Assembly: GCA_040752025.1 (NCBI GenBank)
Contig: JBFMFR010000036.1
Span: forward strand, 1 to 64,000
Length of the DNA stretch: 64,000 nucleotides
Reading direction: 5' to 3'
DNA from: JBFMFR01 sp040752025
Lineage (GTDB): Bacteria; Chloroflexota; Anaerolineae; Anaerolineales; UBA4823
The position numbers and the translations under genes were made by a program. A model generated the notes under the pieces. That model was not told where the DNA came from, did no database searches, and worked only from the letters and a program-made list of their open reading frames with translations. Within the stretch, counting starts at the first letter, position 1. Each line of letters starts with the position of its first letter. Of this stretch, positions 58,023-64,000 are shown in pieces.

Positions 58023-59348
58023 TCATGTTGTGCGCCGAGAGGCTTTGGAGTCGACAAAGCGCTCCAGCGCTATCTGCGGGAAAATGGCTTTATCAAATGT
58101 TTTTCCTTTGGCGTCCAGCGGCCTGGTCAGGTCGAAGCCGATCTTAGTAGTCAGGTGCGTGCCCGGCTCGGCGCTGGGGTCCAGGCTGGAGCCTTGCTCC
58201 CGCTCTTTGATTACCAGCCCGCGGTCACCCTGGAAGCGGGTCGCCATGGCCCATTCCACTGCCAGCGGGTCGTAGATGTCGATATCTGCATCCACCACAA
58301 AGACGTGCTTGCACGAACGGTGCCCGGCGAAGGCTGCCTGGATGGCTTTGATGCCATCCTCCTCCGCCTGCTTGTCGATCTGCACGATGGCGTGCAGCCA
58401 GGAGCAGCCCCCCGGGCTGATATTGACATCCAGGCAGCGTACTACTTCGTTCACTTTGCGGAAGATGGTTGGCTCGCGCGGCATGCCCATTAATAATTTA
58501 TGTTCTAACGCTCCGGGCAGCAAAGCCTGCCAGATCGCCTCCCGGCGGTGTGTGATCGTTTTGACCACCAGGACTGGCTCTTCACGCACCATATCGTACG
58601 TCTCCGTCAGATCGACGAACGGCCCTTCGGCGTGACGGCGTTCGAGATAAACCGTGCCTTCCAGCACGAACTCTGCTTCCGCTGGCACCCACACGTCCAC
58701 CGTTTTGGCGTGCACCACCGGCAGCGGCTCCAGGGCATTGGCGATCTCCAGTTCATTGACTCCCATTTCCACCGAAGTCGCCGCGGCCGCCAGCACGTTG
58801 GGCGGTGTACCCACGCAAATCGCCACGTCCACCTGTTTCAATTCTTGCAGGAAGGCATCGAAGTGGCGCGAGCGCACCACGCGCACGGCCATTTCGTTTT
58901 TCGAAAGCTGCATGCAGCGGTGAAAGTCCACGTTTTGCCCAAGCCGCGGGTGCCGGGCGATCACTACACCCGCGCTGATGTAGTTGCCGCCATCTCGCTC
59001 GCAGTGGCGCAGGATCGGCAGTGCATCCAGGTCGGGGTTGCTGACCACCACCTCCTGGCACGCGGCCTCATCGACCGCCGGGCAAGGCGAGCGCTGTTCG
59101 ATAGCCCGGGCCAGCATCGGGATGATCTCTGCTACCGGGATGCCGAAGTAATCGGCAAAAGCTGCTTTCGTGCAGAACAGGTTTCCCATTACTCGAAAGG
59201 GCGCTTCGCGTACAGAATCGAACAGCACCGGAGTTGGTTCCAGTTTCTTCAGCGCTGCCGCGATTTCGTAGGTTTTCGAGATCGGCGCTTTGATCTGCAC
59301 GAGCGCCTGGCGTGTTTCCAATTTCTGAAGGTAATTTCGCAGGTTCAT
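58023..59348 (-). CDS. UbiD-family decarboxylase (anhydromevalonate-phosphate decarboxylase-like)
   Basis: The 441-residue protein has PILRHCERDGGNYISAG, RRHAEGPFVDLTETYD and DADIDIYDPLAVEWAMATRF, characteristic of UbiD, an enzyme that uses prenylated FMN. Glu residues in the block AEGPFVDLTETYD match the family's active-site region. Adjacent AcnX genes suggest it is anhydromevalonate phosphate decarboxylase as in Aeropyrum. No UbiX (prenyl-FMN synthase) is in the window. The ATG at 59348 has AAGAGG ahead of it. It diverges from the EamA transporter gene. Confidence 0.87.
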   Translation of the reverse strand: MNLRNYLQKLETRQALVQIKAPISKTYEIAAALKKLEPTPVLFDSVREAPFRVMGNLFCTKAAFADYFGIPVAEIIPMLARAIEQRSPCPAVDEAACQEVVVSNPDLDALPILRHCERDGGNYISAGVVIARHPRLGQNVDFHRCMQLSKNEMAVRVVRSRHFDAFLQELKQVDVAICVGTPPNVLAAAATSVEMGVNELEIANALEPLPVVHAKTVDVWVPAEAEFVLEGTVYLERRHAEGPFVDLTETYDMVREEPVLVVKTITHRREAIWQALLPGALEHKLLMGMPREPTIFRKVNEVVRCLDVNISPGGCSWLHAIVQIDKQAEEDGIKAIQAAFAGHRSCKHVFVVDADIDIYDPLAVEWAMATRFQGDRGLVIKEREQGSSLDPSAEPGTHLTTKIGFDLTRPLDAKGKTFDKAIFPQIALERFVDSKASRRTT

Positions 59349-59441
59349 GGCTTTTGGCCTCTTGAGAAGCAATTACACTACCTGATACAATTAGGCGAAG
59401 TATACCCGAGAACCTGGCCCCTTTACCGAAATCAGAACACG

Positions 59442-60311
59442 ATGCGCAGCCTTTCCCAACAAAGCAATCCCACCGGCGTTTGGATGGTTTTGGCCGGCGC
59501 GACCCTGTGGGGCACAACCGGAACCGCTCAGGCCTTTGCCCCATCGGGCACCTCCCCCGCAGCGGTTGGCGCTGTCCGTTTGGCTATCGGCGGGTTGGCT
59601 CTGCTGGCGTTCGCCCTGGCGCGCCGCTCCTTTACCTCGGGTAAGCCTTGGCCTCGCCTGGCGACAGGCCTGGCGGCTGGCTGCATGGCCGGCTACCAAC
59701 TCTGCTTTTTTGCTGCAGTGTCGCAAACCGGCGTCGCTCTCGGTACAATCGTTGCCATTGGCAGTGCGCCAGTACTGGCCGGAGCGTTGGGTCGTTTGGC
59801 TTTCGGCGAAATGCTCGACCGGAAGTGGTTTCTGGCCACTTCCCTCGCCATTCTTGGATGCACTACCCTGCTCGCAACGGGGGGAAAGATTCAACTAGAT
59901 ATTCGCGGGATACTTCTCGCGCTCGCGGCTGGTGCCTGCTATGCCACCTATGCAGTCGCCAGTAAACAACTGCTTCAAGATCACACTCCAGATGCAGTCA
60001 TCGCTGTTGTCTTCTGCCTCGCGGCCGCTCTGCTTTCCCCTGTGCTGCTAACTGCTGATCTTAAATGGCTGGCCCAGGTGCGCGGCCTGGTGGTTGCTTT
60101 GCACCTGGGTCTGATTGCCACGGCGGCTGCTTACATTTTGTTCACGCGCGGCTTGAAATACATCCCTGTTGCCAACGCGGTGACCCTCTCCCTTGCCGAA
60201 CCGCTTACTGCTGCCCTTCTGGGGATCCTTCTCCTGGGCGAGCGCCTCACCATTCCCGCCTGGCTGGGAGCCGGCCTGTTGCTGGCCGGGCTGGCGTTGT
60301 TGTCTCTGTGA
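59442..60311 (+). CDS. EamA/DMT-family transporter
   Basis: The 289-residue protein has ten membrane segments in two EamA repeats (about 10-140 and 150-288): WMVLAGATLWGTTGTAQAFA begins the first and GILLALAAGACYATYAVASK the second; SLAEPLTAALLGILLLGERL is the conserved EamA ending. Substrate is unknown. The upstream frame to 58548 is antisense to UbiD and is discounted. It diverges from ubiD, so it may export or import a product of that pathway, but this is speculative. Confidence 0.87.
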   Translation: MRSLSQQSNPTGVWMVLAGATLWGTTGTAQAFAPSGTSPAAVGAVRLAIGGLALLAFALARRSFTSGKPWPRLATGLAAGCMAGYQLCFFAAVSQTGVALGTIVAIGSAPVLAGALGRLAFGEMLDRKWFLATSLAILGCTTLLATGGKIQLDIRGILLALAAGACYATYAVASKQLLQDHTPDAVIAVVFCLAAALLSPVLLTADLKWLAQVRGLVVALHLGLIATAAAYILFTRGLKYIPVANAVTLSLAEPLTAALLGILLLGERLTIPAWLGAGLLLAGLALLSL

Positions 60312-60329
60312 GGTGTATAAGCGCTTATC

Positions 60330-60797
60330 TCATACCCACGCGGCAGCCAGTTGGACGCGGGTGGCGTACAGGCGCTCGATGGCCGATTTGGCTACCTGGT
60401 TAGTGAAGATATACGCCAGCTTGCCATCTTTCTCGAACAAAGCTTTTATCGCTGCGGCGTCGATCGTGATCACCCGGCTGGAGCTGGATACAAGTGCAGT
60501 AGAGGTTAGCACGTGCGGCTCGATCAGCGAGGAGATCCCGAAAGGCTCGCCTGGGTTGATCTCGCCGACCGGGATGCCTTTATCCAGTGTGGAGCGTTTC
60601 ATCCCGGCAACCGTGTAATACAAATCAACGCTGCCTTCCAACAAAAAGTACAAAGTTTCCGCCGGCCCGCCCTCGTCGAAGATCGCAGTTTCTGTTTCGA
60701 AGTTCTTCTCTTCAGCGATCATGGCAATTTCGGCAAGCTGGCTATCGGTTAGCTGCCCAAAGAAAGGGTAATGGCGTAAGAGTTCGGGAGATACCAT
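60330..60797 (-). CDS. Cyclic-nucleotide-binding-domain protein 1 (no HTH)
   Basis: The 155-residue protein is one cNMP-binding domain (about 10-120: ELLRHYPFFGQLTDSQLAEI, then GEPFGISSLIEPHVL) followed by a helix KLAYIFTNQVAKSAIERLYA and RVQLAAAWV, with no DNA-binding HTH. It is a paralogue of the next gene. The ATG at 60797 has AGGAG ahead; an extension to 60821 is rejected. It is the last gene of the hydrogenase operon. Confidence 0.85.
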   Translation of the reverse strand: MVSPELLRHYPFFGQLTDSQLAEIAMIAEEKNFETETAIFDEGGPAETLYFLLEGSVDLYYTVAGMKRSTLDKGIPVGEINPGEPFGISSLIEPHVLTSTALVSSSSRVITIDAAAIKALFEKDGKLAYIFTNQVAKSAIERLYATRVQLAAAWV

Positions 60798-60821
60798 GAT
60801 TACACTCCTGTAGTACCGCAA

Positions 60822-61304
60822 TCAAGCAGTTTGCACTGGCTTCCAGGCGGCTGCCAGTTGTAGCCGGGTGGCATTCAGGCGGTCCATAGCTGCTTTTGCC
60901 ACCTGGTGGGTCAACGCGTAAGCCAGTTTCTCATCTTTCTCGCACATCTCGAGCATTGGGGCAGCATCGATCTTGATCACCCGGCTGGGCTCAGTCGCCC
61001 GGGCCGAAGAGGTCAATACGTGCGGCTCGATGAAAGCGGAGATGCCGAATGACTCGCCTGGGTAGATCACCCGGAACTTCAACTCCTTGCGCAGCTCTGG
61101 GTGGTATTCAACCTCCATGGTGAAGTACAACTCGATACTCCCCTGCAGCAGGATGTAAAAAGTCTCCGCTGTTTCCTTCTCTCGAAAGAGAAGTGCTCCT
61201 CGGTCATACGTTTCTTCTTTGGCGATCTTGGCGATTTTATTCAATTGAGTCGGCTTGAGAAAGCCAAAGAAAGGATACCGGCTTAACAATTCAGGGGTGA
61301 CCAT
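60822..61304 (-). CDS. Cyclic-nucleotide-binding-domain protein 2 (no HTH)
   Basis: The 160-residue protein matches its neighbour in length and layout (ELLSRYPFFGFLKPTQLNKI, PGESFGISAFIEPHVL, KLAYALTHQVAKAAMDRLNA, RLQLAAAWKP). It lacks an HTH. It lies 14 bp from the hydrogenase large-subunit stop and is in the same operon. It may act as a regulator or a partner sensing redox or nucleotide, rather than as a transcription factor. Confidence 0.87.
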   Translation of the reverse strand: MVTPELLSRYPFFGFLKPTQLNKIAKIAKEETYDRGALLFREKETAETFYILLQGSIELYFTMEVEYHPELRKELKFRVIYPGESFGISAFIEPHVLTSSARATEPSRVIKIDAAPMLEMCEKDEKLAYALTHQVAKAAMDRLNATRLQLAAAWKPVQTA

Positions 61305-61318
61305 TTTTCCTCCTTATC

Positions 61319-62809
61319 TCATTTCTCTCTTTCGGAAAGTCTCTGGACGATCTTGCCATTCATGTCCCGTATCGTCACTTCTAGCGGCATCTGGCCAGGC
61401 AGGGAATGCGTGGCGCAAGCAAAACAGGGATCGTATGCCCGGAAAGCCATCTCGATGCGATTCAGCAGCCCGTTGGTGATCACCGTGCCGTTCTTGATCA
61501 AAGACTGGGCTGCCTTTTTGACCGACATGGAGATCGGCGCGTAGTTGTTAGTAGTCCCTACAATTAGGTTGACCCTGGTCAGGATGCCATTTTCATCCGT
61601 CCAGTAGTGGTGAGTCAGCGTGCCGCGCGGCGCTTCCACGCTGCCAACGCCTTCATCCGGCACTTCAACGGCCTGGACGCGCACATTCGGATCGGTGATC
61701 TCCGGGTCGGTCACCAGTTCCAACATCCGCTCGGCCGAGTAGAGCAATTCGATCAGGCGCGCCCAGTGCGTTGCCAGGCGCTGGTGCACAGGTTGGTAAC
61801 GCCCATTAGCCTTCTTGCTTCCCAGGGTGGTGTAGAACTTTTCGAAGTGCTCCTGTGCCTCGGGAGTCGCCATCGCGTCGGCGGCGTTGAGGCGCGATAG
61901 CGGTGTGGCGCAGTAAACACCGCTGTTCATGCCATCGATCAGGCCTTTCCACCCCACATCTTTGAGATAAGGGAATTTCAAGTAGGTCCACGGTTCAACG
62001 TGTTCAGCCAGATGCCGGGTGTACTGGCGGGCAGGGTACTTGGCAAACTCGTGGCCTTCTGGATCTACTACCCGGATCATGCCATCGTAGAAATTGACGC
62101 AGTTATTTTCATCCACCGTGCCCATGTAGTAGGTATGGTGGGTATAAATATCACCCAGGATCAAATCTACGTAAGCCGAGTTGCCCAATACGATATCATC
62201 GAAGATCTTCAGGCTGAACAGCGCGAACTCGACGTTCTGGCGTGCGATCGCTTCGATCTCCTGGCGATCTTCCTTGCTCAACGCTTTGCTCCAGCCGCCC
62301 GGTAGGCCTGCCACAGGGTGGATGCCGCGCCCGCCTATTTTTTCAATCACGTGATGGTTGCGCTGGCGGCACTCGATCACCTGCTTGCCGATCTCGACCC
62401 CGACTTTATGCACCACGCCCAGGATGTTGCGTTCAGCCGGTGGGGCGTCTGGGCCCAGGATGAAATCTGGCCCGCCCAGGGCATAAAAGTGGGTGGTGTG
62501 GTCGGTGACGAAGAAAGCCGAATAGAACATCTCGCGCAGTTTCTTGACCGCTGGAGATGGTTCGATGTGAAATAGCGCGTCCAGGGCCTTGGTCGAGGCC
62601 ATGTGGTGCGCTTCAGGACACACCCCGCAAATGCGATCGGTGATGCGCGGCATTTCCTCGGCTGGCCGGCCAACGCTGAACTGCTCGAAGCCCCGCAGTT
62701 CGGGCACTTGAAAATAGGCGTTCGCCACCTCTCCCTGTTCGTCCAGGAAAATTTCGATCTTGCCATGCCCTTCCAGCCTTGTAATTGGGTCAATACTGAT
62801 CCGTTTCAT
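61319..62809 (-). CDS. NiFe hydrogenase large subunit (Mvh/group 3-like)
   Basis: The 496-residue protein has the L1 ligand motif RICGVCPEAHH (about 60-70) and the L2 motif YDPCFACATH (about 454-463), giving four Cys for NiFe. After L2 there is a C-terminal extension (SLPGQMPLEVTIRDMNGKIV), as in several group 3 enzymes. EGHGKIEIFLDEQGEVANAY at the start is typical of MvhA. It overlaps the small-subunit gene by 4 bp (ATGA). A maturation protease gene is not in the window. Confidence 0.93.
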   Translation of the reverse strand: MKRISIDPITRLEGHGKIEIFLDEQGEVANAYFQVPELRGFEQFSVGRPAEEMPRITDRICGVCPEAHHMASTKALDALFHIEPSPAVKKLREMFYSAFFVTDHTTHFYALGGPDFILGPDAPPAERNILGVVHKVGVEIGKQVIECRQRNHHVIEKIGGRGIHPVAGLPGGWSKALSKEDRQEIEAIARQNVEFALFSLKIFDDIVLGNSAYVDLILGDIYTHHTYYMGTVDENNCVNFYDGMIRVVDPEGHEFAKYPARQYTRHLAEHVEPWTYLKFPYLKDVGWKGLIDGMNSGVYCATPLSRLNAADAMATPEAQEHFEKFYTTLGSKKANGRYQPVHQRLATHWARLIELLYSAERMLELVTDPEITDPNVRVQAVEVPDEGVGSVEAPRGTLTHHYWTDENGILTRVNLIVGTTNNYAPISMSVKKAAQSLIKNGTVITNGLLNRIEMAFRAYDPCFACATHSLPGQMPLEVTIRDMNGKIVQRLSEREK

Positions 62810-63843
62810 TGCTCGCCTCCTGTCGAAGCCTCTCCGCCATCCGCTCGCGCCCGGTTGAGGAACGAATGCGCCATGCTGAAGCGATAAAACGTACCTGCGG
62901 GGTCTGCCAGCGTTTCAGTTACCGCGTTGATCTTGCGCTCGATCTCCTCCTCACTCTCGCCAGGAGAACCGGCGTCGATTACCGAGGCCATGGCTGCCAG
63001 CATCCTTGCGCCCTGGTCCTCGACCCCGTCCAGTGGTCCGTAGCAGCCCCGGCAGCCCATGTTCACCTGCGGGCACAACGCCCCGCATCCGCTGCGCGTG
63101 GCCGGCCCCAGGCACACCAGGCCCTGCTCTAACAGGCATTTCCCCGGCTGTGGGATGATCTCATAGGGCCGGTAGAAGCGCTGGATGTGCTTTTCGCTCT
63201 TTTCCAGGGGGCACTCGTGGCATACGGCCACATCGCCCGCACCCACGATGGACCCCTTGGGAGGCAGATCAGCGCCATGCAGCAGGGCAGCCACGACCAC
63301 TTGCAAGACTGCCCAGATCTGGTGGGGCTCTGGCGGGCACCCGGGAACGTAATAATCCACTGGCACCACCTGGTCCAGAGATTTCACTGCCGGGTAGAAA
63401 GAGGGGATGTGCAGTTCGCCTTCCGGCAGGTGAGTCACAGGCTGGGGGACAACCCCACCTGGGTTATCGGTGGATGGGCTGGTCAGGTAGGCGGCGCGGA
63501 AAATTGCTTCTGAAGTGGTCAGATTTGCCAGCGCCGGGATGCACCCTTCGTAAGCGCACGATCCGAACGCCACCAGCACTTTCGATTTTTGGCGCAGCAG
63601 GTGGGCAACTTCCTCATTCTCGGAGTTGCGGATCGCCCCGTTGAACAGGCACAGGTCGATGTAGCCGTCCGGATAGTTGCGTACATCTTCGTACTTGAAG
63701 TCCGCCGCCACTGGCCAGAAGGCAATGTCGAAAAGTGCGTCGACATCCAGGATCTTATCGCCGATGTTGAGCACCGCGATCTCGCACCCGCCGCAGGAAG
63801 CGGCCCAATACATCGCAAATTTGGGTTTTCCATTCTCTGACAT
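62806..63843 (-). CDS. NiFe hydrogenase small subunit (Mvh/group 3-like)
   Basis: The 345-residue protein has the proximal cluster motifs AASCGGCE, GSCAYEGC and VPGCPPEP, and a Cys-rich C-terminal part (CHECPLEKSEKHIQRF, then SGCGALCPQVNMGCRGCYGP) for further iron-sulfur clusters. It is cytosolic with no signal peptide, as in soluble group 3 enzymes. Its ATG has AAGGAGG overlapping the end of the upstream gene. Confidence 0.92.
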   Translation of the reverse strand: MSENGKPKFAMYWAASCGGCEIAVLNIGDKILDVDALFDIAFWPVAADFKYEDVRNYPDGYIDLCLFNGAIRNSENEEVAHLLRQKSKVLVAFGSCAYEGCIPALANLTTSEAIFRAAYLTSPSTDNPGGVVPQPVTHLPEGELHIPSFYPAVKSLDQVVPVDYYVPGCPPEPHQIWAVLQVVVAALLHGADLPPKGSIVGAGDVAVCHECPLEKSEKHIQRFYRPYEIIPQPGKCLLEQGLVCLGPATRSGCGALCPQVNMGCRGCYGPLDGVEDQGARMLAAMASVIDAGSPGESEEEIERKINAVTETLADPAGTFYRFSMAHSFLNRARADGGEASTGGEQ

Positions 63844-63845
63844 GG

Positions 63846-63998
63846 CTAAACCTCCTTGACTGTCGCAAGCTGGTTGGAGATCGTGTGCGCTGTGTGAGCC
63901 GGTTGGTGGCCGTTGCCCAGCACGCGCTGCTGCCAGCGCAAAGGCCCTAGCACCCGCAACTGCGCCGTCATGCGGTCAACCGTTTGCGCCAGCAGCGG
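63846..63998 (-). CDS. C-terminal fragment of an upstream subunit (possibly MvhD-like), cut by the window edge
   Basis: The last 50 residues are visible (LLAQTVDRMTAQLRVLGPLR, then WQQRVLGNGHQPAHTAHT, and QLATVKEV). The text DRMTAQLRVLGPL resembles the C-terminus of the MvhD iron-sulfur subunit and the position ahead of the small subunit fits, but a few dozen residues cannot prove it. Its stop lies just before the ribosome-binding site of the small-subunit gene. Confidence 0.45.
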   Translation of the reverse strand, partial: PLLAQTVDRMTAQLRVLGPLRWQQRVLGNGHQPAHTAHTISNQLATVKEV

Positions 63999-64000
63999 CC

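Noticed and set aside
58548..59441. In-frame upstream extension of the EamA transporter
   Set aside because: It is antisense to UbiD and adds no membrane or signal features; the ATG at 59442 begins the first EamA segment.

Overview
The window looks like a chromosomal segment of an anaerobic, GC-rich bacterium, most likely a member of the Chloroflexota (class Anaerolineae or near it). This is inferred from gene content: several MttB-superfamily methyltransferases, a multi-GAF SpoIIE phosphatase with its partner-switch genes, an Mvh-type NiFe hydrogenase, DUF2892-thioredoxin fusions, a RAYT/REP system, a fused FtcD and a Ser/Thr kinase with a PQQ-like propeller. No rRNA gene or phylogenetic marker fixes the assignment. 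The genome appears to use ordinary housekeeping operons, loosely packed and on both strands.

Layout. 1-1039: sparse region with a frameshifted IS256-type transposase relic, degenerate intergenic repeats and one small AT-rich membrane protein. 1040-4500 (+): an aspartase/fumarase-family lyase, a small excisionase/MerR-like HTH, an OmpR-type response regulator and a FlgN-like helical protein. 4541-4798 (-): a tRNA-Phe/Gly/Cys operon. 5026-6538 (+): two thioredoxin-DUF2892 fusions around a free DUF2892 protein. 6574-18661 (-, except DinB): dcd, M23 lipoprotein, FtcD, HAD hydrolase, membrane proteins, HD phosphohydrolases, AspT-type transporter, large TPR protein, HIT protein and a small RHH-like protein. 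18662-19530: REP palindromes around a REP-associated transposase. 19495-23082 (-): metH. 23219-30167: a regulator with a periplasmic-binding-type ligand domain, dnaX-ybaB-recR, a methyltransferase and small housekeeping genes. 30245-30405: a candidate C-rich small RNA.

30404-41605: an RsbU/RsbW/RsbV-type partner-switching module, an MFS transporter, a lipid acyltransferase, an MBL hydrolase and a Ser/Thr kinase. 41748-51792 (+): the most distinctive unit. It has a well-formed promoter, an unannotated 45-codon reading frame translationally coupled to the first of four MttB-superfamily (non-pyrrolysine) methyltransferases, and between the two methyltransferase pairs an Opp/Dpp-type solute-binding lipoprotein plus two permeases with no ATPase. 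This suggests import and demethylation of a methylated substrate, with the corrinoid protein, activase and ATPase encoded elsewhere. 51973-52932: a stand-alone receiver domain and an aldo/keto reductase gutted by an internal deletion.

52945-59348 (-): an apparent operon of UbiD-family decarboxylase, aconitase-X large and small subunits, a zinc-ribbon TPR protein and an ARMT1-like (DUF89) phosphatase. The UbiD + AcnX pair matches the two signature enzymes of the archaeal-type mevalonate route. 59442-60311 (+): an EamA transporter. 60330-64000 (-): an Mvh-like NiFe hydrogenase (small and large subunits, with the C-terminus of an upstream subunit cut by the window edge) followed by two HTH-less cyclic-nucleotide-binding proteins. 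Hydrogenase, corrinoid-type methyltransferases and methionine synthase together fit an anaerobic lifestyle using H2 and one-carbon chemistry.
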